From an uncultured Acetatifactor sp. (GTDB lineage Bacteria > Bacillota > Clostridia > Lachnospirales > Lachnospiraceae), in assembly GCA_910586215.1 (NCBI GenBank), contig CAJUGH010000017.1, positions 1-64,000 on the forward strand: a stretch of 64,000 nucleotides of DNA, read 5' to 3'. Numbering within the stretch: position 1 is the first letter of the stretch; every line of letters begins with the position of its first letter. A program made the position numbers and the translations under genes. Below the pieces are notes generated by a model. That model saw only the letters and a program-made list of their open reading frames with translations, did no database searches and had not been told where the DNA came from. Positions 1-8,863 of this stretch are shown piece by piece.

Positions 1-7
1 AAGGAGG
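1..7 (+). promoter_or_regulatory. Ribosome binding site of rpmF
   Basis: AAGGAGG lies 7 bases before the ATG at 15. It fixes the start of a gene that would otherwise be missed because it is only 59 codons long. Confidence 0.9.
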
Positions 8-14
8 TGTAACG

Positions 15-194
15 ATGTCTATTTGTCCTAAGAATAAATCTTCCAAAAGCAGAAGAGACAAGAGGAGAGCTAACTGGAAGATGAGCGCTCCCACCCTGGT
101 AAAGTGCAGCAAGTGCGGTGCCCTCATGGTGCCTCACAGGGTCTGCAAGGCATGTGGTTCTTACAACAAGAAGCAGGTTATCCCTGTGGAGTAA
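15..194 (+). CDS. rpmF: 50S ribosomal protein L32
   Basis: The reading frame gives a 59-residue basic protein starting MSICPKNKSSKSRRDKRRAN, the usual N-terminus of bacterial L32. Two Cys pairs (CSKC and CKAC, residues about 35-50) form the zinc ribbon of the zinc-binding form of L32. L32 is a small protein of the large ribosomal subunit. It precedes plsX, an arrangement common in bacteria, but here a terminator and a new promoter separate the two. The start follows a perfect Shine-Dalgarno sequence at the window edge. Any upstream partner lies outside the window. Confidence 0.96.
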   Translation: MSICPKNKSSKSRRDKRRANWKMSAPTLVKCSKCGALMVPHRVCKACGSYNKKQVIPVE

Positions 195-248
195 CCAGAA
201 GCGGTATCGGTTCTGGTATATCTGCAAGTTACCTGTTGGAAGCAGATG

Positions 249-280
249 AAAAGGGCGTTCTGTCAAGGGGCGCCTTTTTT
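249..280 (+). terminator. Intrinsic terminator after rpmF
   Basis: AAAAGGGCG pairs with CGCCTTTTTT (one G-U pair) around a loop of about 13 bases, and the 3' arm runs into T6. It lies 54 bases after the rpmF stop. Confidence 0.8.
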
Positions 281-312
281 GTTTGAGAGCTTACTATCCT
301 GCCAAATTATTC

Positions 313-341
313 TTGATTTTTGTGATGGTGTCTAGTATAGT
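313..341 (+). promoter_or_regulatory. Sigma-A type promoter for plsX-acpP
   Basis: TTGATT, a 17-base spacer and TATAGT, 26 bases before the plsX start codon and just after the rpmF terminator. It implies that plsX-acpP is transcribed separately from rpmF. Confidence 0.75.
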
Positions 342-367
342 AAAGTGAGACATGGAAGGAGCTTGTA

Positions 368-1378
368 ATGGCAGAGTTGGTGAATGTGGCAGTGGATGCC
401 ATGGGCGGGGATAATGCGCCGGTCCAGGTGGTAAAAGGTGCGGTGGACGCTGTGAATGCCGATAAGCGTGTGAAGGTGTTCCTGGTGGGAAGGGAGCCAG
501 TGCTCCAGGAGGAACTTAGGCAGTACACCTTCGATGCATCCAGGCTGGAAGTGGTGCATGCAGGGGAAGTAATCGACACTGGGGAGCCTCCGGTGATGGC
601 GATCCGGAAGAAGAAAGATTCCTCCATTGTGAAAGGAATGTACCTGGTGAAGGAAAGCACTTGTGATGCCTTTGTATCTGCAGGCAGCACGGGAGCCGTG
701 CTGGTGGGCGGCCAGGTGATCGTGGGCCGGATCAAGGGTGTGGAGAGACCGCCCCTTGCCCCCGTCATTCCCAATATAAACGGAGTAAGCCTGCTTCTGG
801 ACTGTGGAGCCAATGTGGATGCCAGGCCAGGCCAGCTTGTGCAGTTTGCCAAGATGGGAAGCATCTACATGGAGCATGTGATCGGCGTGAAGAATCCCAA
901 GGTAGGACTGGTGAATATCGGCGTGGAGGAAGAGAAGGGGAATGCCCTTACGAAAGAGACTTACCCTATGCTGCAGGCCTGCCCGGAGATCCATTTCATC
1001 GGCAATGTGGAAGCCAGGGACATTCCCTTCGGGGTGGCAGACGTGCTGGTCTGTGAGGCCTTTGCAGGCAACATTGTGCTGAAGATGCTGGAAGGTGTCA
1101 GTGATGCCCTGGTGAAGAAGATTAAGGGAGGCATGATGGAGAATCTCAGGTCCAAAATCGGTGCCATGCTGGTGAAACCGGCCTTGAAGAGGACATTGAA
1201 GGGCTTTTCCACGGAAGAATATGGCGGTGCACCGCTGCTGGGCCTGAACGGCCTGGTGGTGAAGACCCATGGCAGCAGTAAGGCCGTTGAGATCAAGAAT
1301 TCTATCCTTCAGTGCATAGCATTCAAGGAACAGAATATAAATGAAAAAATAAAGGAACAGATCGTTCTGGGAGACTAG
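368..1378 (+). CDS. plsX: Phosphate acyltransferase PlsX
   Basis: PlsX converts acyl-ACP and phosphate to acyl-phosphate, the acyl donor used by PlsY in phospholipid synthesis. The 336-residue length matches the family. The N-terminal VDAMGGDNAP motif and the SAGSTGAVLVGG segment near residue 100 are typical. AAGGAG lies 7 bases before the ATG. The gene is followed 18 bases later by acpP, which supplies its substrate carrier; plsY is also in this window at 43.6 kb. Confidence 0.97.
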   Translation: MAELVNVAVDAMGGDNAPVQVVKGAVDAVNADKRVKVFLVGREPVLQEELRQYTFDASRLEVVHAGEVIDTGEPPVMAIRKKKDSSIVKGMYLVKESTCDAFVSAGSTGAVLVGGQVIVGRIKGVERPPLAPVIPNINGVSLLLDCGANVDARPGQLVQFAKMGSIYMEHVIGVKNPKVGLVNIGVEEEKGNALTKETYPMLQACPEIHFIGNVEARDIPFGVADVLVCEAFAGNIVLKMLEGVSDALVKKIKGGMMENLRSKIGAMLVKPALKRTLKGFSTEEYGGAPLLGLNGLVVKTHGSSKAVEIKNSILQCIAFKEQNINEKIKEQIVLGD

Positions 1379-1396
1379 GAAAGGAAGGATGCAGGA

Positions 1397-1627
1397 ATGG
1401 AATTTGAAAAGCTGAAAAAGGTAATTGCAGAAGTGTTGAATGTAGATCCGGATGAGATCACCATGGAGACTACATTCATGGATGACCTGGGGGCAGATTC
1501 CCTGGATCTCTATCAGATCATCATGGGCATTGAAGAAGAATTCGATATTGAGATTCCATCTGACAAGGCCGAGAAGATTACCACAGTTGAGGAAGCGGTG
1601 GAACTGATTAAGGACGCCTGTAACTGA
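1397..1627 (+). CDS. acpP: Acyl carrier protein
   Basis: A 76-residue acidic protein with the phosphopantetheine attachment motif DSLD; the modified serine is residue 35. It carries growing acyl chains in fatty acid synthesis and donates them to PlsX. AAGGAAGGA precedes the ATG. It sits in a two-gene unit with plsX. In many Firmicutes rnc follows directly, but here a 379-bp spacer with a miniature mobile element and a terminator-like hairpin separates acpP from rnc. Confidence 0.97.
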   Translation: MEFEKLKKVIAEVLNVDPDEITMETTFMDDLGADSLDLYQIIMGIEEEFDIEIPSDKAEKITTVEEAVELIKDACN

Positions 1628-1681
1628 CACTGTAGAGCCAGCTGTGGGCCTGGGACAGGGCAGGGGTCTTTTGGGGAAAGC

Positions 1682-1717
1682 GTGTGCATAGTTGCTGTGA
1701 ACGGAGTGAATAGTGAC
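1682..1717 (-). repeat. Solo end of the dispersed miniature element
   Basis: The segment from GTGTGCATA to TAGTGAC matches the reverse complement of the left end of the full copies at 18227 and 52706, with small changes. Only this end is present. It lies just after acpP and about 100 bp before a longer copy. Confidence 0.75.
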
Positions 1718-1747
1718 CATCTCACGGGATCCAGCGTCATAAATAGA

Positions 1748-1790
1748 AGCAGTACGGCAGCAGTCAGTCCGCTGTGCGTACTGCTTGTTT
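1748..1790 (+). terminator. Terminator-like hairpin after acpP
   Basis: AGCAGTACG pairs perfectly with CGTACTGCT around a partly paired loop (GCAGC/GCTGT), and TTGTTT follows. The T tract is short, so this may be a weak terminator or only a stable hairpin. Confidence 0.55.
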
Positions 1791-1824
1791 GATTCCCGCG
1801 GGCAATGAGTGTGGCAGAACATTT

Positions 1825-1960
1825 GTTGCTGTTCACTCCGTTCACAGCAACTATGCACACAAAATGGACAAGAACAGCCCATTTTGGCGCACCGCAGTCT
1901 TAGGTTTGTTACGCAAGGGACGCATGAAATCACCTTGCGGCAGCACAAGTGAACGGTAAC
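1825..1960 (+). mobile_element. Miniature inverted-repeat element, copy 1
   Basis: This 136-bp segment starts GTTGCTGTTCAC and ends GTGAACGGTAAC, close to the consensus ends GTTACTGTTCAC and GTGAACAGTAAC. The flanks GAACATTT (1817-1824) and GAATATTT (1961-1968) match at 7 of 8 positions and look like a slightly decayed target duplication. It contains an inner hairpin built on the ATTTTG/CAAAAT region and no reading frame of its own. It inserts just ahead of rnc and probably separates rnc from its ancestral acpP transcript. Confidence 0.85.
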
Positions 1961-2006
1961 GAATATTTGCCGTATATCTCCCGGGATGGGAAGAGGATGG
2001 GAAGAC

Positions 2007-2720
2007 ATGTTGGAAGGGTATACACTGAAAATACTACAGGAGCGCATTGGCTACAGGTTCCGGGATGAACTGCTGTTACGGCAGGCCTTGACACACAGTT
2101 CTTATACCAATGAGCAGAAGATCAACAAGATGAAACACTATGAACGGCTGGAATTTCTAGGGGATGCGGTGCTGGAACTGGTATCCAGCGAATTCCTGTT
2201 CCATCAGAACCCGGATCTCACGGAGGGGGAACTCACCAAACGCAGGGCGTCCATGGTATGTGAACCTTCCCTTGCCTTCTGTGCCAGGGACCTGGAACTG
2301 GGACAGTTCATGATGCTTGGCAAGGGAGAAGAGAATACAGGGGGAAGAGGAAGGGACAGTATCATTTCAGACGTGATGGAGGCCGTGACAGGTGCCATAT
2401 ACCTGGACGGGGGAATGGAAGCAGCCAGGAACTTTATCAACCGCTTCATCCTGTCCGACCTGGAGGACAAGCAGTTGTTCTACGACAGCAAGAGCAATCT
2501 GCAGGAACTGGTCCAGGGAAAGCTGAAGAAGGAATTTACCTATGAGCCACTGGAGGAATGCGGGCCGGAGCATGACAAGATTTTCCGGGTGGCAGTCTGT
2601 ATGGATGGAGAGATCCTGTCTGAGGGACAGGGAAGAACGAAGAAGGCTGCGGAGCAGCAGGCGGCATACGAAGCCCTGTTGCTTCTGAGGGATAGAGGAC
2701 ATGTATTTAAAAAGCATTGA
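2007..2720 (+). CDS. rnc: Ribonuclease III
   Basis: RNase III cleaves double-stranded RNA in rRNA and mRNA processing. The signature ERLEFLGDAVLEL holds metal-binding acidic residues. An N-terminal catalytic domain (residues about 5-155) is followed by a double-stranded RNA binding domain ending in RTKKAAEQQAAYEALL. I chose the ATG at 2007 because an AAGAGG sequence lies upstream; an in-frame ATG at 1986 would add seven residues but has no ribosome binding site. The 3' end overlaps smc by 20 bases, which suggests coupled translation. The upstream spacer holds a miniature element. Confidence 0.95.
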   Translation: MLEGYTLKILQERIGYRFRDELLLRQALTHSSYTNEQKINKMKHYERLEFLGDAVLELVSSEFLFHQNPDLTEGELTKRRASMVCEPSLAFCARDLELGQFMMLGKGEENTGGRGRDSIISDVMEAVTGAIYLDGGMEAARNFINRFILSDLEDKQLFYDSKSNLQELVQGKLKKEFTYEPLEECGPEHDKIFRVAVCMDGEILSEGQGRTKKAAEQQAAYEALLLLRDRGHVFKKH

Positions 2721-5700
2721 AGTGCAGGGGTTTAAGTCATTTGCAAACAAGATCAACTTTCAATTCCACAATGGCATCACGGGGATCGTGGGACCCAATG
2801 GCAGCGGCAAGAGCAATGTAGCAGATGCCGTCCGCTGGGTTCTGGGGGAACAGCGTGTGAAGCAGTTGCGTGGTGCCAGTATGCAGGATGTCATTTTCTC
2901 GGGAACAGAGAACAGGAAGCCTCTAAGCTATGCCTATGTGGCCATCACCCTGGACAATGCAGACCACCAGTTGGCCATAGATTTTGACGAGGTGACGGTG
3001 GCCAGGCGGATCTACCGTTCCGGAGAAAGTGAATATCTGATCAATGGAAGTCCCTGCCGGCTTAAGGATGTGAATGAACTGTTCTATGACACGGGAATCG
3101 GAAAGGAAGGATACTCCATCATCGGCCAGGGACAGATCGACAAGATCCTGAGCGGCAAGCCGGAGGAGCGCCGGGAACTCTTCGATGAGGCGGCGGGAAT
3201 CGTGAAGTTCAAACGCCGGAAGGCAGCGGCCCAGGGCAAACTGGAGAATGAGAAGCAGAACCTGGTACGGGTGAATGACATTCTCTCTGAACTGGAGAAA
3301 CAGACCGGTCCCCTGGAGCGCCAGGCTGAGACGGCCAGGGTTTACTTGAAGAAGAAGGAGGAACTGAAGAACCTGGATGTGAATGTATTCCTGCTGGAGA
3401 ATGCCAGGATGCAGGAACAGCTTGCCCAGGTGGAAGAGAAATACGGCGTTGCGGACCAGGAACTGGCTGATACCAGGCAGCAGTATGAAGGGATCAAGGA
3501 AGAATATGAGCGTGGACAGGCGCAGTTGGAGCGATTGGAAGAGACGATCGAACAGGCTCGTACCACAGCTACGGATGCAGGGCTGATGCGTGGCAGGCTG
3601 GAAGGAGAGAAGAATGTCTTGAAGGAGCAGATCAATTCTGCAAAAGGGAGCGAGGCACATCTGGCTAACCGCAGGAATACCCTGCAGGAAGAGATCGGCT
3701 CCAGGCAAAAGGACAGGGAAGGACTGCTCCAGGAGAAGGGTGACACGGACAATCAGATGCAAAAGATCCTGGAGGAGTCCCAGGCTGCAAAGGCAAAGCT
3801 GGAGGAGGTCCAGGCACAGATTGCCGACTTGAACGGGGAGATTGAGGCCGGGAAGAATACCATTATCGGGGAACTGAACCAGAGGGCTACCATCAAGTCC
3901 AAGATGGGACGGTTTGACACCATGATGGAACAGGTGAATATCCGGAAGGCAGAACTGAATTCCCGGCTGCTGCGGGCGAAATCCGATGAAGCAGCCAGGG
4001 AAGAGTCCATAAGGGAACTGGAAGGACAGTTTGAGACAGTGACAGAAAAGCTTCGCCAGATGACAGAAACTGAAGCGGCGAAAGAGCAGGAACTGGGGGA
4101 GATCCGGGGCATCCTGGCTGGCAGGGATGCGAAGCTTAGGGAGACCCAGGGTGCCTATCATATGGAGAAGTCGAAGCTGGAGGCTCTCTCCAACCTGGCA
4201 GAGCGCTACGAGGGTTATGGCGGCAGTGTCAAGAAAGTGATGGAACAGAAGGACAAGTACCAGGGCATCATCGGCGTGGTGGCAGACATCATCAAGGTAG
4301 AAAAAAAATATGAGACGGCCATCGAGACGGCCCTGGGAGGCAATATCCAGAATGTTGTCACGGACGATGAAGAGACTGCCAAGAAAGTGATCAGCTTCCT
4401 GAAGTCCAACAAGCTGGGCCGTGCCACCTTCCTGCCCCTTACCAGCATCACCAGTCCCCAGGAATTCAAGAACCAGGAGGCCTTGAAAGAGCCGGGTGTC
4501 ATAGGAGTGGCAGACGGTCTGGTACATACCGATGACAGATACCGCAACGTGGCCAGGGCCATGCTGGGCCGTATCCTGGTGGTGGACCATGTGGACAATG
4601 CCGTGAAGATTGCCAGAAAATACGGCTATGGCATCCGTATGGTGACACTGGAGGGCGAACTGCTGGTGCCAGGGGGAGCCATCAGCGGCGGTGCCTTCAA
4701 GAATAACAGCAATCTCTTAGGAAGGCGCAGGGAGATCGAGGAACTGGAGAAATCCGTGCGCAGCCTTCTTCTGTCGGTGGATGCCATCAACCGGGAGATT
4801 GATGAGACCAAGACAGGGAGGAACAAGCTGCGCATGGAGCTGGAAGCACTGAGGGCAGACATCCAGCAGAAGAACATGGAGCAGAATACCATAAAGATGA
4901 ATATCAGCCAGACCAGGGAACGTATGGAGGAAGAAGTGGAGGGGGTTGCTTCCCTGAGACTGGAAGAGTCGGAGATCGAGGGAATGATCCTGGAGATCAA
5001 GGGTAACAAGGAATCCATCCTACAAGAACTGGCTGACAGCGAAGCCCTGGAGAAGCGTACCCAGGAGCGGATCCTGGTGCTGCAGAAGGAACTGGAAGGC
5101 CACAGGAGCCTGGAGACGGAAAGTGCGGCCCAGGTATCTGCATGGGAGCTGAAAGTGGAGAAGATGCGCCAGACCCTTGTGTTCAAGCAAGCCAATGTGG
5201 ACCGCATAGACGGGGAACTGGAACGGGCCTGTGCAGAACTGGCAGAGGTGCAGGAGGCCCTGGAGGGCAACAAACAGGAGATGGAACGCAGACAGCAGAA
5301 CATCCTGGAGATTGAGAAGACCATAGCGGCCTCCTATGATGCACAGAATGCATCTGAGAACACACTGAAGGAGACGGTGGCCCGCAGGGAAGAACTGACG
5401 GCGAAACAGAAAGGGTTCTTTGGCCGCAGGGAAGAACTGTCTGAGAGGATGACAGCCCTGGACAAGGAGGTATACAGGCTGAATGCCCAGAGAGAGCGTA
5501 TGGAGGAATCTGTGGAGTCCCAGATCAACTACATGTGGGATGAGTATGAGATTACATTAAGTGATGCCGCGGCTATCCGGGATCTGTCCCTGACTGACCT
5601 GACGTCCATGAAGAAGGATATCACTTCCTTAAAAGACCAGATTAGGAAACTGGGGGATGTGAACGTGAACGCCATTGAGGATTACAGGAATCTGATGGAA

Positions 5701-6261
5701 CGGTACACATTCATGAAGACACAGCACGATGACCTGGTGGAGGCAGAGAAGACCCTGGAGGGGATCATCCAGGAACTGGATACGGCTATGCGCAGGCAGT
5801 TCGCAGAGAAATTCGCGGAGATTAACCGGGAGTTTGACAAGGTATTCAAGGAGCTTTTCGGCGGTGGAAAAGGCACACTGGAACTGATGGAAGAAGAGGA
5901 CATCCTGGAGGCAGGGATCCGCATCATTGCCCAGCCCCCAGGCAAGAAGTTACAGAACATGATGCAGCTCTCTGGTGGAGAGAAAGCGCTGACGGCCATT
6001 TCCCTTCTGTTTGCCATCCAGAACCTGAAGCCTTCCCCCTTCTGCCTTCTGGATGAGATAGAGGCGGCCCTGGATGACTCCAATGTGGGGCGGTTTGCCA
6101 AATATCTTCACAAGCTGACGAAAAATACACAGTTTATCGTGATAACACACAGGCGGGGCACCATGGAGCAGGTGGACAGGCTCTATGGCATTACCATGCA
6201 GGAGAAGGGTGTGTCCACGCTGGTGAGCGTGAACCTGATAGACAAGGAACTGACCAATTGA
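2701..6261 (+). CDS. smc: Chromosome segregation protein SMC
   Basis: A 1186-residue SMC ATPase that with ScpA/ScpB condenses and helps segregate chromosomes. Walker A GPNGSGKSN is at residues 31-39. Long coiled coils (about 165-500 and 680-1020) flank a hinge near residues 520-640. The C-terminal head has the signature LSGGEKALTA and Walker B FCLLDEIEAALDD. The length is full for the family. The start lies inside the end of rnc, so the two are probably translated together. ftsY follows 26 bp downstream, giving rnc-smc-ftsY, a standard Firmicute operon. Confidence 0.98.
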   Translation: MYLKSIEVQGFKSFANKINFQFHNGITGIVGPNGSGKSNVADAVRWVLGEQRVKQLRGASMQDVIFSGTENRKPLSYAYVAITLDNADHQLAIDFDEVTVARRIYRSGESEYLINGSPCRLKDVNELFYDTGIGKEGYSIIGQGQIDKILSGKPEERRELFDEAAGIVKFKRRKAAAQGKLENEKQNLVRVNDILSELEKQTGPLERQAETARVYLKKKEELKNLDVNVFLLENARMQEQLAQVEEKYGVADQELADTRQQYEGIKEEYERGQAQLERLEETIEQARTTATDAGLMRGRLEGEKNVLKEQINSAKGSEAHLANRRNTLQEEIGSRQKDREGLLQEKGDTDNQMQKILEESQAAKAKLEEVQAQIADLNGEIEAGKNTIIGELNQRATIKSKMGRFDTMMEQVNIRKAELNSRLLRAKSDEAAREESIRELEGQFETVTEKLRQMTETEAAKEQELGEIRGILAGRDAKLRETQGAYHMEKSKLEALSNLAERYEGYGGSVKKVMEQKDKYQGIIGVVADIIKVEKKYETAIETALGGNIQNVVTDDEETAKKVISFLKSNKLGRATFLPLTSITSPQEFKNQEALKEPGVIGVADGLVHTDDRYRNVARAMLGRILVVDHVDNAVKIARKYGYGIRMVTLEGELLVPGGAISGGAFKNNSNLLGRRREIEELEKSVRSLLLSVDAINREIDETKTGRNKLRMELEALRADIQQKNMEQNTIKMNISQTRERMEEEVEGVASLRLEESEIEGMILEIKGNKESILQELADSEALEKRTQERILVLQKELEGHRSLETESAAQVSAWELKVEKMRQTLVFKQANVDRIDGELERACAELAEVQEALEGNKQEMERRQQNILEIEKTIAASYDAQNASENTLKETVARREELTAKQKGFFGRREELSERMTALDKEVYRLNAQRERMEESVESQINYMWDEYEITLSDAAAIRDLSLTDLTSMKKDITSLKDQIRKLGDVNVNAIEDYRNLMERYTFMKTQHDDLVEAEKTLEGIIQELDTAMRRQFAEKFAEINREFDKVFKELFGGGKGTLELMEEEDILEAGIRIIAQPPGKKLQNMMQLSGGEKALTAISLLFAIQNLKPSPFCLLDEIEAALDDSNVGRFAKYLHKLTKNTQFIVITHRRGTMEQVDRLYGITMQEKGVSTLVSVNLIDKELTN

Positions 6262-6287
6262 GAATGTGGAAGAAGGGGTGTTGAAGT

Positions 6288-7235
6288 GTGAGCGAGGGAA
6301 AGAAGGGTTTTTTTGCCAGGCTGAAAGAGGGACTGACCAAGACCAGGGACAATATTGTAAGGGGCATTGACTCTGTGTTCAGTGGATTCTCGGCCATAGA
6401 TGAGGATTTTTATGAGGAACTGGAGGAGATCCTCATCATGGGCGACATTGGTATCGGAGCGACCACCCAGATAGTGGAACGGCTGAAGGCCCAGGTGAAG
6501 GAGCAGCATATTAAGGAACCTGCTGCCTGCAAGCAGCTGCTTATAGACGGTATCAAGGAGCAGATGCGGGTAAATGAGGATGCCTATGAATTTGAGCAGG
6601 AGCAGTCCGTCATCATGGTCATCGGTGTCAACGGTGTGGGAAAGACCACTTCCGTTGGCAAGCTGGCGGGGAAGTTCAAGGCAGAAGGCCGCAGGGTGCT
6701 CATAGCTGCCGCGGATACTTTCCGGGCCGCTGCAGGAGAGCAGCTTGCAGAGTGGGCCAGACGGGCAGATGTGCCCATGATCGGCGGCAGTGAGGGTACG
6801 GATCCTGCCAGTGTGGTGTATGACGCGGTACATGCCGCCAAAGCCAGGGGAGTGGACGTACTGCTCATTGACACGGCAGGAAGGTTACACAATAAGCGAA
6901 ACCTGATGGAAGAACTGCGGAAGATGAACCGCATCATAGACAGGGAGTTCCCCGATGCCCGCAGGGAGAACTTGATTGTACTGGACGGGACAACAGGGCA
7001 GAACGCCCTGGTACAGGCCAGGGAGTTCGGCCAGGTGGCAGACCTGACCGGCATCATCCTGACCAAATTGGACGGCACAGCCAAAGGAGGAATCGCCGTG
7101 GCTATCCAGTCTGAACTCCATGTGCCAGTGAAATATATCGGGGTGGGAGAATCCATTGATGACCTGCAGAGATTTGACTCCGATGAGTTTGTGAATGCAC
7201 TGTTTGACATGCAGGTTTCCCAGGATGAGGCATAG
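6288..7235 (+). CDS. ftsY: Signal recognition particle receptor FtsY
   Basis: FtsY is the membrane-associated GTPase that receives SRP-ribosome complexes. The 315-residue protein has a short N-terminal amphipathic segment (GFFARLKEGLTK), then the NG domain with G1 GVNGVGKTT, DTFRAAA, G3 DTAGRLHNK and G4 TKLDGTAKGG. It begins with GTG, preceded by AAGAAGGGG at good spacing. It is the last gene of rnc-smc-ftsY. Its partner Ffh is encoded at 10.7 kb. A miniature element lies just downstream. Confidence 0.97.
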   Translation: MSEGKKGFFARLKEGLTKTRDNIVRGIDSVFSGFSAIDEDFYEELEEILIMGDIGIGATTQIVERLKAQVKEQHIKEPAACKQLLIDGIKEQMRVNEDAYEFEQEQSVIMVIGVNGVGKTTSVGKLAGKFKAEGRRVLIAAADTFRAAAGEQLAEWARRADVPMIGGSEGTDPASVVYDAVHAAKARGVDVLLIDTAGRLHNKRNLMEELRKMNRIIDREFPDARRENLIVLDGTTGQNALVQAREFGQVADLTGIILTKLDGTAKGGIAVAIQSELHVPVKYIGVGESIDDLQRFDSDEFVNALFDMQVSQDEA

Positions 7236-7260
7236 CCTTATCCTGGTACGGGGAAATACC

Positions 7261-7392
7261 GTTGCTTTTCACGGGGTGGTGACGCATCAATAATCTTTGG
7301 TTTGTCACGTAAAAGACGCGTGAAAACACCTGGCGGTGGCACGAGTGAACAGTAACGAAAATATCTCGCGATGGCACCAGTGAAAGTAACAC
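7261..7392 (+). mobile_element. Miniature inverted-repeat element, copy 2 (rearranged)
   Basis: The copy begins GTTGCTTTTCAC and has two right-type ends: GTGAACAGTAAC ending at 7356 and a second, CAGTGAAAGTAAC, ending at 7390, preceded by a repeat of the CTCGCGATGGCACC portion. The flanks GAAATACC (7253-7260) and GAAATACA (7393-7400) match at 7 of 8 if the element ends two bases after the second GTAAC. The inner part is shortened relative to copies 3 and 5. Confidence 0.75.
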
Positions 7393-7469
7393 GAAATACA
7401 CCCTGTGGAGAAGGACAATATGGGAATGTCCCCGCAGACAGGGGAGAAAGAGAAAGGAAGACGTGGAAG

Positions 7470-8693
7470 ATGGACGAGCAGATGCTGACATTGGAGAAAT
7501 TTGAGGAAGCTTCGGAGGTGGTGAAGAAGGTAACACTGGAGACTAAGCTGGTGTACAGCGATTACCTGAGTGTCCAGACCGGGAACAGGGTGTATCTGAA
7601 ACCGGAGAACATGCAGTTTACGGGTGCCTATAAGCTTAGGGGTGCATATTATAAGATGAGTACCCTGACCCAGGAAGAGAGGGACAGGGGGCTGATCACC
7701 GCTTCTGCAGGCAACCATGCCCAGGGTGTGGCTTATGCGGCAAACTGTTTTGGGGCCAGGGCTACTATTGTCATGCCCACCACAACCCCCCTTATCAAGG
7801 TGAACCGTACCAAAGGGTATGGAGCGGAAGTGGTACTCTGGGGAGATGTGTATGACGAGGCCTGCGCGAAGGCCTATGAACTGGCAGAGGAACACGGGTA
7901 TACCTTCATCCACCCCTTTGATGACCTGGCTGTGGCTACCGGACAGGGAACCATAGCCATGGAGATTGTGAAAGAACTGCCTTTGGTGGACTATATCCTG
8001 GTACCCATCGGCGGGGGCGGCCTGGCCACGGGAGTCTCCACACTGGCAAAGCTCTTGAATCCAAAGATCAAGGTCATCGGCGTGGAGCCGGCAGGGGCAG
8101 ACTGTATGCGGGCCTCCATGAAAGCAGGGAAAGTGATCACCCTTCCCAGGGTGAATACCATTGCAGATGGGACAGCGGTGAAGACTCCCGGTACAAGGCT
8201 GTTCCCCTATATCTGCCAGAACCTGGACGACATCATCACAGTAGAGGACGAGGAACTGGTGGTTGCCTTCCTGGATATGGTGGAGAACCATAAGATGGTG
8301 GTGGAGAATTCCGGCCTGCTGGCGGTGGCTGCCTTGAAGCACCTGGAAGTGAAGGACAAACGGGTGGTGTCTATCTTAAGCGGCGGTAATATGGATGTGA
8401 TCACTATGTCTTCGGTAGTGCAGCAGGGCCTGATCATGCGGGACCGTATCTTTACCATGTCCGTGCTGCTGCCCGACAAGCCGGGGGAACTGCACCGGGT
8501 GTCCGGCATTATTGCAGGGGTCAATGGCAATGTGATCAAGCTGGAGCACAATCAGTTTGTGTCCATCAATCGGAATGCAGCCGTGGAACTGCGCATTACC
8601 ATGGAAGCTTTTGGCACCGGGCACAAGCAGCAGATCATGGAGGCCCTGGAGCGGGAAGGATACCAGCCTAAGCTGGTACGTACGAACATTTGA
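7470..8693 (+). CDS. ilvA: Threonine ammonia-lyase with C-terminal ACT domain
   Basis: A 407-residue PLP enzyme converting threonine to 2-oxobutanoate and ammonia, feeding isoleucine synthesis or threonine breakdown. The lysine in FTGAYKLRGA binds PLP, and the glycine loop GGGGLATG binds its phosphate. An ACT domain (from about residue 325, DRIFTMSVLLPDKPGELHRVSG) probably senses an amino acid. I chose ATG 7470, preceded by AGGAAG; the frame is open back to 7371 but that part overlaps the miniature element. The single ACT domain fits the shorter catabolic/clostridial form rather than the long E. coli IlvA. Confidence 0.92.
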   Translation: MDEQMLTLEKFEEASEVVKKVTLETKLVYSDYLSVQTGNRVYLKPENMQFTGAYKLRGAYYKMSTLTQEERDRGLITASAGNHAQGVAYAANCFGARATIVMPTTTPLIKVNRTKGYGAEVVLWGDVYDEACAKAYELAEEHGYTFIHPFDDLAVATGQGTIAMEIVKELPLVDYILVPIGGGGLATGVSTLAKLLNPKIKVIGVEPAGADCMRASMKAGKVITLPRVNTIADGTAVKTPGTRLFPYICQNLDDIITVEDEELVVAFLDMVENHKMVVENSGLLAVAALKHLEVKDKRVVSILSGGNMDVITMSSVVQQGLIMRDRIFTMSVLLPDKPGELHRVSGIIAGVNGNVIKLEHNQFVSINRNAAVELRITMEAFGTGHKQQIMEALEREGYQPKLVRTNI

Positions 8694-8863
8694 CAGCAGC
8701 CTTATCCGGGGACAGATGTTCCAGCGCTGTATCCGTTTCCGGAAACAGAGGGAACCGCAACGGCACAAGGGGTACCAGGATGAAGGGCATGGGGCAGTGG
8801 ATGCATGTTTTGCAGCTTTTGATGCATGCTAATGAAAACACAATACAATAGCGAGGTGTGTGT

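Noticed and set aside
332..2047. Long minus-strand open frame (571 codons) over plsX, acpP and the spacer
   Set aside because: It is antisense to well-identified genes, rich in Cys/His/Pro as expected for a shadow frame, and has no ribosome binding site.
2923..4590. Long minus-strand open frame (555 codons) inside smc
   Set aside because: Antisense shadow of the SMC coiled coil; no start signals and no domain.
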